Of a DNA stretch of 64,000 nt, positions 44,516 through 53,370 are shown piece after piece (within the stretch, counting starts at the first letter, position 1; each line of letters begins with the position of its first letter). The notes below the pieces were generated by a model. That model was not told the DNA's origin, did not search any database, and saw nothing but the letters and a program-made list of their open reading frames with translations. The translations under genes and the position numbers were made by a program. The stretch spans positions 1 to 64,000 of the forward strand of contig JAPOPW010000048.1 in NCBI GenBank assembly GCA_026712715.1. Direction: 5' to 3'. The stretch comes from Immundisolibacterales bacterium. Lineage in GTDB: Bacteria > Pseudomonadota > Gammaproteobacteria > HK1.

Positions 44516-46099
44516 TCATGCGAAGTAGTCCGTCAGGTACTCCTCGAAGCTTACGGTGTCCCCGGCTTCCAGGGCGGTCTGCCGCACGACGGAGCGCGCC
44601 GCCTCCTCTTCGAGCCGGGCCCGCTCCGCGGTCGGGAGCGGCTCGCGACGCAGGGTGTCGGAGTGACGGCGCGAAAGTTCCAGGACATACTCGAAGTAGG
44701 AGCCGCCGCTCGCGCCCATCTCCTCGAGCACCCGGGCGGACGGCGTCGCGTCCGGCTGACCGATGGAAGCGCCCGCCGCCCGGATCACCGCCGCCGGGTC
44801 GTCGTCGGCAGTCCGGACGAGCTCCGCCACCGCGGTGAGCTCTTCGAGGATCTCGTTCGCCCAGCTTCGCAGGGGCACCTCGATGCCGTCCCTCATCAGG
44901 GTGGCGGACGGGTCGCGCCCTCGCACCGCGACCCGTTTCTGGTTGACGTCGATCGCCCGTCGTTCCTGCGCGCCCAGCGGCGGACTGTCGACGAGCAGAC
45001 AGAACAGCATGAACACCTCGAGGAACGCCATCCGGTCTTCGGTCAAACCCAGGGGAGCAGCGGGATCGAGGTCGATCGATCGCAGCTCGACGTAGCGCAC
45101 TCCGCGCCGCTGGAGCGCCTCGGTCGGGCGTTCGCCGCGGCGGGTCGGCTGCTTGGGGCGCACCGAGCTGTAGTACTCGTTCTCCATCTGGAGCAGGTTC
45201 GAGTTGAGCTGGCGATACTCGCCGCCGCGCCGCACCCCCAACGCCTCCCACGGCGGGTGCGCGGTGCTGATCGCTCGGTAGAGGCTCGCCGCGTAGCTGT
45301 AGAGATCGTCATAGCGGATGCCGATCCCGCCCGGAATGCGGTTGGTGTAGCCGATGTCGCTCATTCGCAGCGACGTGCCGAAGGGGGCGAACCAGGTTTC
45401 CTCGTCGAACGGCTCGAGCTCGGGGGCTCCGTCCGGCAGGAACGACCTCGAAAGAGCCGGGGAAGCGCCGAAGAGATAGAGCAGCAGCCACCCGTGCCGG
45501 AACAGGTTCCGAATAAGTCCGAAGTAATGCGAGTCAGCGAGGGCGCGTCCGGTGCCGTGCCAGGTCCGATGCTCGCCGTGGGCCGCTCCCGTCTCGGACA
45601 GGATGGGCCAGAACCCGGGCGCGAGCGAGTAATTGAAATGGACGCCCGCGATGACCTGCATCATCCGCCCGTAGCGATGGCCGAGCCCGACCCGATACAC
45701 GTGCCGGAGCCGGCCCGAGTTGGAGGCCCCGTAGCGGGCGATGGGAATTGACTCGTCACTTTCGATCGCGCACGGCATGCTCGCAGCCCAGAGCAGCTCG
45801 TCTCCGATGTTGCGGGCGACGAAACGATGCAGGTTGCCGAGCGTGTCCAGCACCTCGCTGCGGTGGTGGAAGGGCGGCGTCACGAACTCGAGCAGCGCCT
45901 CGGAGTAGTCCGTGGTGAGCAACGGGTGGGTCAGGGCGGAGCCGAGCGCGGCCGGATGCGGGGTCTGCGCGAGCCGTCCCGCCGGGCTCGCGCGCAGACT
46001 CTCCTTCTCAACGCCCCGCAAGCCGGCGCGCAGCGCCTCGCCGGCACCTGCACCGGCAAGGCGTTCGATGCGCTCGTGGAGCCTGTCGTACGACGGCAC
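44516..46099 (-). CDS. gshA: Glutamate--cysteine ligase, type 1
   Basis: First enzyme of glutathione synthesis, joining glutamate and cysteine with ATP in the cytoplasm. 527 residues, as in gammaproteobacteria. Visible are GVEKESLRASPAGRLAQTPHP at the N-terminus, TDYSEALLEFVTPP, GVHFNYSL and RSIDLDPAAPLGL, which are all conserved in GshA type 1. gshB is not in the window. It overlaps no neighbour; the carboxymuconolactone-decarboxylase-like gene lies 8 bp upstream and probably shares its transcript. The GST, glutaredoxin and dGSH amidase genes are within 10 kb. Confidence 0.95.
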   Translation of the reverse strand: MPSYDRLHERIERLAGAGAGEALRAGLRGVEKESLRASPAGRLAQTPHPAALGSALTHPLLTTDYSEALLEFVTPPFHHRSEVLDTLGNLHRFVARNIGDELLWAASMPCAIESDESIPIARYGASNSGRLRHVYRVGLGHRYGRMMQVIAGVHFNYSLAPGFWPILSETGAAHGEHRTWHGTGRALADSHYFGLIRNLFRHGWLLLYLFGASPALSRSFLPDGAPELEPFDEETWFAPFGTSLRMSDIGYTNRIPGGIGIRYDDLYSYAASLYRAISTAHPPWEALGVRRGGEYRQLNSNLLQMENEYYSSVRPKQPTRRGERPTEALQRRGVRYVELRSIDLDPAAPLGLTEDRMAFLEVFMLFCLLVDSPPLGAQERRAIDVNQKRVAVRGRDPSATLMRDGIEVPLRSWANEILEELTAVAELVRTADDDPAAVIRAAGASIGQPDATPSARVLEEMGASGGSYFEYVLELSRRHSDTLRREPLPTAERARLEEEAARSVVRQTALEAGDTVSFEEYLTDYFA

Positions 46100-46107
46100 G
46101 GATGCCC

Positions 46108-46488
46108 CTACTGCCCGTCACGCTCGGCGAGAATCCGTCGCGCGATGCGGAACGACTCCACCGCCGCCGGCATGCCGCAGTAGACGGCGATCTGGAGCAG
46201 GGTCTCGCGCAGCTCCTCGAGCGTGCAGCCATTGCGCAGCGCGCCTCGAAAATGCAGGGCGAACTCTTCGCTTCGACCCAGCGCCGCGAGCATGCACAGG
46301 TTGTTGAGGCTGCGCTGCTTGCGGCTCAAGCCGTCACGCGCCCACACCCCTCCCCAGCAGTACTCGTTGAGCAGGGTCTGGAAGTCGCGGTTGAAGTCGT
46401 CCACGCCGGCCATGGCCCGGTCCACGTACTCTTCGCCGAGGACTTCCTTGCGGATCTCGACACCGCGTTCGAACTGCTCCGAGGGCAT
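46108..46488 (-). CDS. Carboxymuconolactone decarboxylase-like protein
   Basis: 126-residue AhpD-fold protein of the CMD family. MPSEQFERGVEIRKEVLGEEYVDRAMAG, CWGGVWARDGLSRKQRSLNNL and the IAVYCGMPAAVESFRIA ending match 4-carboxymuconolactone decarboxylase (PcaC-like). A single Cys near the C-terminus rather than the AhpD CxxC pair is seen, which argues against peroxidase activity. GGAGAACCCAC precedes the ATG. No protocatechuate genes nearby, so the true substrate is open. Confidence 0.82.
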   Translation of the reverse strand: MPSEQFERGVEIRKEVLGEEYVDRAMAGVDDFNRDFQTLLNEYCWGGVWARDGLSRKQRSLNNLCMLAALGRSEEFALHFRGALRNGCTLEELRETLLQIAVYCGMPAAVESFRIARRILAERDGQ

Positions 46489-46608
46489 GTGGGGTTCTCC
46501 TGGGTATGGGTCGGGGCGTCCGCGTCTCGCATCGAGGCGGCGCGGGGCGCTATCGTAGACGATGGGGAAAGACGCGGCGGTGCGGGTCCGCGCAACGGGA
46601 AGGCGAGC

Positions 46609-47256
46609 ATGACGAACGACGGAATTCTGGCCATCTGGCACGACGTTGGCGAGGAGATTGGAGACGACTACGAGCGGTGGTACTTTCAGGAACACCTTCC
46701 CGAACGGGTCGGGGTTCCCGGCTTCGTCGCGGGACGCCGTTACGAAGCGGTTGCGGGCGCTCCGAGGTTTCTCACGTATTACGAAGGAGAGAGCCCGCAA
46801 ATTTTTGTTTCCAAACCATATCTCGATCGACTGAACGATCCGACCCCGTGGAGCACGTCGGTGCTGCGACACTTCCGCGACACCAATCGGACCATCTGCC
46901 GCCGGACCTGGGATGCCGGCACGATTCGCGGTGCGTGGGGCACGGCGATCCGGGTGAACCGCGACGACGGGGAGGGCGGTGCGACGGCGGACACGGTGGC
47001 CGCGCTGCGCACGCTGGGACGCGCGTGGGCGGACGATTGGTGGACCCTGCGCGTGGAAATCTGGACCCGCGAAGAGGTTCCCCCGCCGGCGAAGACGGCG
47101 GAAGCGGAGCTCCGGACGGCCCCCGACCGGTACATCGAAGCGGCGGTGTTCGGCCACTTCGCCCGCGAGAAGGACGCGCGCACCGCGGCCGAAGCGAGGG
47201 TCGCAGGGGGCGAGACCGGGATCTATCGACTGCTCTGCGAGCTTCGCGGCGACTGA
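46609..47256 (+). CDS. Dimeric alpha/beta-barrel (EthD/DUF4286-like) protein
   Basis: 215 residues, start ATG 46609 with GGAAGG. It appears to be two ferredoxin-like alpha+beta units in tandem (GILAIWHDVGEEIGDDYERWYFQEHLPERVGVPGFVAGRRYEA; then a second unit from about 115), the fold of stress/monooxygenase-like dimeric barrels. There are no recognisable catalytic residues. It ends 10 bp before the creatinase-like gene and is probably co-transcribed with it. Function unknown. Confidence 0.7.
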   Translation: MTNDGILAIWHDVGEEIGDDYERWYFQEHLPERVGVPGFVAGRRYEAVAGAPRFLTYYEGESPQIFVSKPYLDRLNDPTPWSTSVLRHFRDTNRTICRRTWDAGTIRGAWGTAIRVNRDDGEGGATADTVAALRTLGRAWADDWWTLRVEIWTREEVPPPAKTAEAELRTAPDRYIEAAVFGHFAREKDARTAAEARVAGGETGIYRLLCELRGD

Positions 47257-47266
47257 GGGGGCAACG

Positions 47267-48424
47267 GTGGCGATTCACTTCACGGCCGAAGAGCTCGGTG
47301 CCCGCCGGGCTGCCGCGGTGGCGGCGATGGATGCGCGCGGACTTGCGGGCCTGCTCGTCTTCAAGCCGGAGAGCATGTTCTACCTTACCGGTTACGACAC
47401 CTTCGGTTTCTGCTTCTTTCAGTGCCTGTGGCTCGGACGCGACGGCGGAATGACCCTTCTCACCCGCGCCCCCGATCTCCGCCAGGCGCGCCATACGTCG
47501 GTGATCGAGGACATCCGGGTATGGGTGGACACGGCCGGTGCCGACCCGGCGGAGGAGCTGCGCCGGGTCGCGTCGGAGCATGGCGCGGCCGGCGAAGGAG
47601 TTGGGGTCGAGCTCGACACCTACGGCCTCACGGCGGCGAGCTGGCGCCGGGTCGAGGCGGCGTTCGAGGGGTTCGCGCGGCTCGAGGATGCCTCCGGGCT
47701 CGTGTCCGACCTACGCCTCGTCAAGAGCCCCGCCGAGCTCGAGCTCGTCCGCCGGGCGGCGGAGCTCGCCGACGACGCCCTCACCGAGGCCGAACGGCTG
47801 GCCGTGCCCGGCGCGTTCGAAGGCGACATCCTCGCCGCGATGCAGGGTGCGGTGTTCCGGGGCGGGGGAGACTACCCGGGCAACGAGTTCATCATCGGAT
47901 CGGGCCGCGACGCGCTGCTTTGCCGGTACTTCTCCGGGCGTCGCCGACTCGGGTCCCGCGATCAGCTCACCCTGGAGTTCGCCGGCGCCTGGCGCCACTA
48001 CCACTCGGCCCTCATGCGCACGTTCGTCATCGGACCGGCGGCGGCCCGCCACCAGGCCCTGTACCGGGCATGCTCGGAGGCCCTCGACGGCTGCCTCGAT
48101 GCGGTGCGGCCCGGACGGATCTTCGGCGACGTGTTCGCCGCCCATGCACGGGTGCTCGACGCGGCCGGGCTTCGCGCCCACCGAATGAACGCGTGCGGCT
48201 ACAGCCTCGGCGCGACCTTCGCGCCGACGTGGATGGACGGGCCGATGTTCTTCGCCGGCAACCCTCGGCCCATCGAGCCCGGGATGGTGCTGTTCGTGCA
48301 CATCATCATCGCCGACAGCGACACGGGCCTCGCCATGACCCTGGGGGAGACGGTCATCGTCACCACCGGGGGATGCGATCGTCTCAGCCGGATTCCCCGG
48401 CGCATCTCGCCCGGCCTTTCCTGA
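47267..48424 (+). CDS. M24-family hydrolase, creatinase/DoeA-like
   Basis: 385 residues, start GTG 47267. N-terminal creatinase domain (ELGARRAAAVAAMDARGLAGLLVF, ESMFYLTGYDTFG) and C-terminal pita-bread domain. Metal-dependent aminopeptidases of this fold bind two metals through D-D-H-E-E. Here the positions read LEFAG (Glu), HYHSALMRT (Ala), CGYSLG (Tyr for His) and MVLFVHIII (His for Glu); only the last Glu (TLGETVIV) remains. This pattern resembles creatinase and ectoine hydrolase, which need no metal. A role in cleaving an amide or amidine of a small compatible solute is plausible, but the substrate is not known. Confidence 0.8.
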   Translation: MAIHFTAEELGARRAAAVAAMDARGLAGLLVFKPESMFYLTGYDTFGFCFFQCLWLGRDGGMTLLTRAPDLRQARHTSVIEDIRVWVDTAGADPAEELRRVASEHGAAGEGVGVELDTYGLTAASWRRVEAAFEGFARLEDASGLVSDLRLVKSPAELELVRRAAELADDALTEAERLAVPGAFEGDILAAMQGAVFRGGGDYPGNEFIIGSGRDALLCRYFSGRRRLGSRDQLTLEFAGAWRHYHSALMRTFVIGPAAARHQALYRACSEALDGCLDAVRPGRIFGDVFAAHARVLDAAGLRAHRMNACGYSLGATFAPTWMDGPMFFAGNPRPIEPGMVLFVHIIIADSDTGLAMTLGETVIVTTGGCDRLSRIPRRISPGLS

Positions 48425-48470
48425 AGCGATTCGGCCGGTTGACGGTCAGAGCGGGCGTTCCGCTCCCGTC

Positions 48471-50435
48471 TTACGCGCCGCGCGCGTTTCCTCCGGCTCC
48501 GGACCCCCGCTCCAGGGGTTCCCCCAGGGGTTCCCACAGCACGCCGCCGGGCTCGACGGTACGGCCGTTGCAGGCGAGCGGTTCGGGCGCGTAGTTGAGC
48601 CAGAAGCGGTGGGTGCGGGTATCGCGCACCCGCAGCCCCGATGGAAGGTCGAGGACCGGCAGCTCCTGCGCTTGCGCCGCGCGGCGCACGATCCGGTCGA
48701 GCGCCTGCGCGTCCGGCCAGCCTGTGAGGTACCCGATCCTGCACCCGCCGACCAGCACCGGACGCCCGTCGACGGTGCGCTCGATCGCTTCGAGCTCCGT
48801 CTCGATCGTCTCGAGCCAGCGCCCGACCGCGCCGCCCTCGGCGAGCGGCAGACTCGCGAACGGCGGCAGGCTCTCCGCATGGGTCACCGTCAGGGGAAAA
48901 TCGGGGAGATCGGGGCCCATGGGCGCGGGAGTCGAGAGCTCGTCCGTCCTGAGCCCGGCACGCGGGCCGACGACGATGCGGCCCGCGCACGTCGCCAGGG
49001 AGTCCCTGAATCCGGGGGAGAGCTCGAGCAGCCCGGGAACCATGACGAGCGAGTAAGGGCCGAGATCGCGCCCGTCCGCCGGGATGATGTCGATCGACAG
49101 GCCCGCCCTGCGCATGGCGCAATAGAGGTCGAAGCAGAGCGCGAAGTAGTCGAAGTCGATTCCGTGCGGCTGCGCCTCCCAGGCGTGTGCCGAAGGGTAG
49201 TCGAAGACAAGCGCGCACGGCCCCCGGGCGGTGCCCGCGTCCGGCAGCTCGTCCAGCTCCCGCGCCACCCGCGTGACATCGGCCAGCCCGGCGGCCGGAC
49301 GGCGATCCGGAAGCAGCAGCCCCGCGTGCATCTGCTCCTGCCCGAAGGGCGCCTGCCGCCAGCGGAACCAGCAGACCGTCTCGGCCCCGTGCGCGAAGGC
49401 TTCCCACGCCCACAGCCGGAGCATCCCGGCCATCGGCGCGGGGTTCCACGGAGCCCAGTTGACCGGCCCCGGCTGCTGTTCCATGACCCAGAAGCGCCCG
49501 CGTCCGCAGGTCCGGTAGAGATCGTGATGAAACGCCTGGAAGTCGGGATGCCCCTGGCGTAGAAAGCGCTCCTTCTCCGCCTGGGATGCGCCCGCGCGGT
49601 CCAGGAGGAAGCCGAGCGGGTAGCTGTCCCAGGCGACGAAGTCGAGATCGGCGGAGAGGGCATGGTGGTCGAAGCCGGTCATGCGTCCCATGAAGTTGTG
49701 GACGATCGGAGCGCCGGAACGCTTGCGGATCTCGTCGCACTGGACCCGGTTGAAGCGCACCACCTGGTCGGAGCTGAAGCGGCGGAACGCGAGGACGTGG
49801 GCCGGATTCGGCTCCGTCACGGTGCGCACGGGAAGGCCGATCTGATCGAAGCGCTGGTAGTCCATGGACCAGAACGCATTCCCCCACGCGGTATTCAACG
49901 CCTCGACGGTCCCGTAGCGGCGCGCGCACCAATCCTGGAACGCGGCGCGCGCGCACGCGGAGTAGCTGAGCGCGGTGTCGTGGCAGTCGTACTCGTTGTC
50001 CGTCTGCCAGGCGACGACGCGCGGGTCCGCGCCGTAGCGCTCCGCGAGCAGGCGCGCAATCCGGCGGCACTCCTCGCGGTACCCGGCGTGGCTGAAACAG
50101 TAGTGCCGGCGCGATCCGAACCCCCGCACTTCACCCCCCGCGCCTACGCCAAGCATGTCCGGGTGCCGGTCGACCATCCAGCGGGGAGGGGTCGCGGTCG
50201 GCGTGCCCAGCACCACCTCCAGCCCCGCGGAGCCCAGGGTCTCGATCGCCCGGTCGAGCCATTCGAACCGGAGCTCGCCGGGACGGGGCTCGATTCGAGA
50301 CCAGGCGAACTCGCCGATCCGCACCCGGCGGATACCCGCCCGCGCCATCCGCGAAGCGTCCTCGGCCCACACCGCTTCCGGCCAGTGCTCGGGGTAGTAG
50401 CACACCCCGAGGGTGCGCCGCACGCCCGCCGTCAC
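48471..50435 (-). CDS. Beta-galactosidase, GH42
   Basis: 654 residues, cytoplasmic, hydrolysing terminal beta-galactosides. TLGVCYYPEHWPE is the GH42 start; the acid/base Glu is in AWQTDNEYDCHD and the nucleophile Glu in FWVMEQQPGPVNW. A trimerisation-like domain and a small C-terminal domain follow (ADGRDLGPYSLVMVPGL). GTG 50435 shares GTGA with the alpha-galactosidase stop, so the two enzymes are translated together. Last gene of a galactoside uptake operon. Confidence 0.93.
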   Translation of the reverse strand: MTAGVRRTLGVCYYPEHWPEAVWAEDASRMARAGIRRVRIGEFAWSRIEPRPGELRFEWLDRAIETLGSAGLEVVLGTPTATPPRWMVDRHPDMLGVGAGGEVRGFGSRRHYCFSHAGYREECRRIARLLAERYGADPRVVAWQTDNEYDCHDTALSYSACARAAFQDWCARRYGTVEALNTAWGNAFWSMDYQRFDQIGLPVRTVTEPNPAHVLAFRRFSSDQVVRFNRVQCDEIRKRSGAPIVHNFMGRMTGFDHHALSADLDFVAWDSYPLGFLLDRAGASQAEKERFLRQGHPDFQAFHHDLYRTCGRGRFWVMEQQPGPVNWAPWNPAPMAGMLRLWAWEAFAHGAETVCWFRWRQAPFGQEQMHAGLLLPDRRPAAGLADVTRVARELDELPDAGTARGPCALVFDYPSAHAWEAQPHGIDFDYFALCFDLYCAMRRAGLSIDIIPADGRDLGPYSLVMVPGLLELSPGFRDSLATCAGRIVVGPRAGLRTDELSTPAPMGPDLPDFPLTVTHAESLPPFASLPLAEGGAVGRWLETIETELEAIERTVDGRPVLVGGCRIGYLTGWPDAQALDRIVRRAAQAQELPVLDLPSGLRVRDTRTHRFWLNYAPEPLACNGRTVEPGGVLWEPLGEPLERGSGAGGNARGA

Positions 50436-52519
50436 AGCCGCTCTCCCTCGAGCACCCACATGCGCTCCGGGAACGACCACGGCAGGGTGAGGCCCTGGCT
50501 GGTCAGCCATGCCCCGGGGGCCTCGACGGCCTCGCGGCCGAGGAGGGGAGTGGACCGCGAGAGCCGTGGAACGTCGGCGCGGTTGACGAGCCGCACGCGG
50601 TAGCGGGCGTCCGGTTCGAGCCGGATCAACGGCTGCGGGCGCGGCGCGATCGGGGCGCCGGCTTCGGCCCGGCCCAGAAAGACCGCGAAGCGCGACCCGT
50701 CGCGCGCGAGGTGCTGCTCGCCGATGACGGCGGGATCGGGGCTGTCCAGCCGGAGGATGTCGGCACGATGCAGCCAGTCGCGGTTGCGCTTGTACCAGGC
50801 AATCGCCCCGGAGAGGACCTCGACCTCGTGTTCCGTCAGCTCCCGGGGGTCCATTTCGAGCCCCATGTGACGCTGCGCGGCGACCCACGCCCGGAACGAG
50901 ATGTCCTGGGAACGGCCGGAGGTATGGCAGCGGCGCGGCCCGACGTGAGAGCCGGTGACCGCGCCCGGGAGGAAAAGGGCGGCGTGGTGCTGGATCCGCA
51001 GGCGCTCGAGCGCGTCGTTGCTGTCGGAGAGCCATACCCGGTGGGCGCGGGCCAGAATTCCGAAGTCGATCCGCCCGCCGCCGGACGCGGAGCTCTCGAT
51101 CTCGACGCCGGGGAAAGTGTCGCGAAGACGGTCCAGCAGGGCGTAGGTCCCGCGCGTCTGCGCCGCGTCGGGAACGGGCAGCACCCGGTTGTGATCCAGC
51201 TTGACGCAGTCGACGGGAAAGCGCGAGAGCAGCGCCGCGACGCTCGTGAACAGGTGGTCGCGCACGTCCTCGCGCGCCATGTCGAGCACCATCTGCCCGC
51301 GCCCGAGGGTCTGTTCCGCGGGACCGAGGGCCCAGTCCGGATGGGCGCGGTAGAGGTTCGACTCCCGGCTGACCATCTCCGGCTCGAACCAGAGCCCGAA
51401 GGTCATGCCGAGGTCCCGCACGTGTTCGACGAGCGGACCGAGGCCCTCGGGAAACTTCCGCGGATCGACTTCCCAGTCGCCGAGCGAGGTCGTGTCGTCG
51501 TCGCGCCGCCCGAACCAGCCGTCGTCGAGGACGAAGCGTTCCGCCCCGAGCGCCGCCGCACGCGCGGCGATGTCCCGGAGCACCGGAAGGTCGTGATCGA
51601 AGTAGACCGCCTCCCAGCAGTTGTAGTGGACCGGACGCGGGCGATCGGGTTGCGGAAAGCGAACGATCCGATCGTGGACGTGCCGCTGGAATGCGGTGGC
51701 GCAGCCGTTGATGCCGGCGTCGGAGCGCACCACGAAGAGCGGTGCGGTGTCGAAGCGGGTCGACGCCCCGAGCTCGGTGTCCATGGCATTACCGAACTGG
51801 ATCTGGCGCCGGCCGTCCGGCAGCTCTTCTGCGACCATGCGATGACCGCCGGACCAGCCGTAGTGGAAGGCGTACGCGACGCCCCGGGCATTGGTGGCGC
51901 CGCGGCCGGGCACCACGAGGCCCGGGAAGTGCTCGTGCCCGGTCCGGCCGGTGCGGTTCTCGCGGTGCCGCACGCCCGGTCCCCAGGGGGTCGCGACCGG
52001 CCGGAATTCGCCGCACCAGCGCCCGGCGAAGTCGATCATCTCGTCGGCGAGCTGGGGGGCGGGCAGCACGGGCGCGGCGAGCCAGGAGAGCCGGACCGGA
52101 CTCCCGGCCTCGAGGGTGGCCCGCAGCGTCATGACCCCGGTCGACGCGTCGGTGTCGAAGCGTGCCGAGTACGTCAGGTCCAGCGATCGATCGGAGAAGA
52201 CGAGGGTCAGGCTCCCGGCATCGCCTCCGGACGATTCGCTCCGGAAGCGGAAACGCGGAAGGAGCAGTCCTCCGTCGGCTCCGCGCACGACGAGGCCGGG
52301 CTGGCCGGGAAAGCTCCGCCCCGCCTCCGGGCAGATCGAGAGGTCCGGACTCTCGTCCAGCATCCCCCCGGTGACGTCGATGCGTCCGGCCCGGGCGAGC
52401 GCGGCGCAGTCGGTATCCGCGGGCAGCGGCGCACCCCAGTACGCGACTTCGGGCAGCCGACGGTCCCGTGCGGCCAGCACGAGGGTCTGATGCCCGTCGT
52501 CCAGTCTCCAGGCCTGCAC
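50432..52519 (-). CDS. Alpha-galactosidase, GH36
   Basis: 695 residues. The catalytic TIM barrel has FVLDDGWFGRRDDD, GLWFEPEMVS, the nucleophile Asp in DCVKLDHNR, and the acid/base Asp in WLSDSNDALERLRIQ; the N-terminal beta-supersandwich and C-terminal sheet are present. It removes alpha-galactosyl groups (melibiose, raffinose types or galactosyl lipids). Start GTG 52519 overlaps the permease stop by one base. No signal peptide, so it acts on imported sugar. Confidence 0.93.
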   Translation of the reverse strand: MQAWRLDDGHQTLVLAARDRRLPEVAYWGAPLPADTDCAALARAGRIDVTGGMLDESPDLSICPEAGRSFPGQPGLVVRGADGGLLLPRFRFRSESSGGDAGSLTLVFSDRSLDLTYSARFDTDASTGVMTLRATLEAGSPVRLSWLAAPVLPAPQLADEMIDFAGRWCGEFRPVATPWGPGVRHRENRTGRTGHEHFPGLVVPGRGATNARGVAYAFHYGWSGGHRMVAEELPDGRRQIQFGNAMDTELGASTRFDTAPLFVVRSDAGINGCATAFQRHVHDRIVRFPQPDRPRPVHYNCWEAVYFDHDLPVLRDIAARAAALGAERFVLDDGWFGRRDDDTTSLGDWEVDPRKFPEGLGPLVEHVRDLGMTFGLWFEPEMVSRESNLYRAHPDWALGPAEQTLGRGQMVLDMAREDVRDHLFTSVAALLSRFPVDCVKLDHNRVLPVPDAAQTRGTYALLDRLRDTFPGVEIESSASGGGRIDFGILARAHRVWLSDSNDALERLRIQHHAALFLPGAVTGSHVGPRRCHTSGRSQDISFRAWVAAQRHMGLEMDPRELTEHEVEVLSGAIAWYKRNRDWLHRADILRLDSPDPAVIGEQHLARDGSRFAVFLGRAEAGAPIAPRPQPLIRLEPDARYRVRLVNRADVPRLSRSTPLLGREAVEAPGAWLTSQGLTLPWSFPERMWVLEGERL

Positions 52520-53367
52520 TACTTCACGGCACCGAGGGTCAGGCCCGCGATGAAGTGACGCTGCATCAGGAAGAACATGGCCACCGGGGGGAGGGCGGCG
52601 ACGATGGAGCCGGCGCTCATCAGGTGGTAGGCGGCGCGGTACTGGGCGTTGAAGCTGGTGATTCCCGCGGTGACCGGCTGGCTCGCGGAGCCCTGGGTCA
52701 GCACCACGGCCCAGAAGTAGTCGTTCCAGATGAAGGTGAAGATGAGGATTGCGAGCGCGGCGATGGCGGGCTTCATCAGCGGCAGCACGACGAACCGGAA
52801 GATGCGGAACTCGCTGACCCCCTCGACCCGCGCGGACTCGATGAGCGCGAAGGGCAGGGCACGGATGAAGTTGCGCATGAACAGGGTGCAAAAGCCCGTC
52901 TGGAACGCGATGTGGAAGAGCACGAGCCCCGTTCGGGTGTTGTAGAGCCCGAGATCGAGGGTCAGGTCGCGGACGGGGACCATCAGGATCTGGAACGGCA
53001 CGAAGTTGCCGGCGACGAACATGAAGAAGATCCAGAGGTTCGCGCGGAACCGGTACACCCCGAGGGCGAACCCAGTCATGCAGCTCAGGGCGACCGCCCC
53101 GACCACCGTCGGCACGGTGATGAGCACCGAGTTCAGGAGGTAGCGGGGCATGTCGCTGTCGAAGAAGACGCGTCCGTAGTTCGCCACCGCCTCGAACGAC
53201 GAAGGCAGTCCCCAATAGTTTCCGCTCGTGAAGTCCTCGGCCGGCCGGGTCGAGAAGACGGCGACCGCGATGAGGGGGAGGAGCCACATGAACACGGACA
53301 GCGGAAGCAGAGTGCGGTAGGCGAGCTGCCACTGTGGGGAGGTCCGGTGGACGGGGGCCGGAAACAT
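52519..53367 (-). CDS. Sugar ABC transporter permease, MalG type
   Basis: 282 residues, six transmembrane helices. The EAA-type loop for ATPase contact reads ESARVEGVSEFRIFRFVVLPLMKP; a first periplasmic region (FSTRPAEDFTSGNYWGLP) is typical of CUT1 MalG proteins. It pairs with the MalF-type permease encoded 4 bp upstream in transcription. Start ATG 53367 (MFPAPVHRTS). Confidence 0.92.
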   Translation of the reverse strand: MFPAPVHRTSPQWQLAYRTLLPLSVFMWLLPLIAVAVFSTRPAEDFTSGNYWGLPSSFEAVANYGRVFFDSDMPRYLLNSVLITVPTVVGAVALSCMTGFALGVYRFRANLWIFFMFVAGNFVPFQILMVPVRDLTLDLGLYNTRTGLVLFHIAFQTGFCTLFMRNFIRALPFALIESARVEGVSEFRIFRFVVLPLMKPAIAALAILIFTFIWNDYFWAVVLTQGSASQPVTAGITSFNAQYRAAYHLMSAGSIVAALPPVAMFFLMQRHFIAGLTLGAVK

Positions 53368-53370
53368 GGC

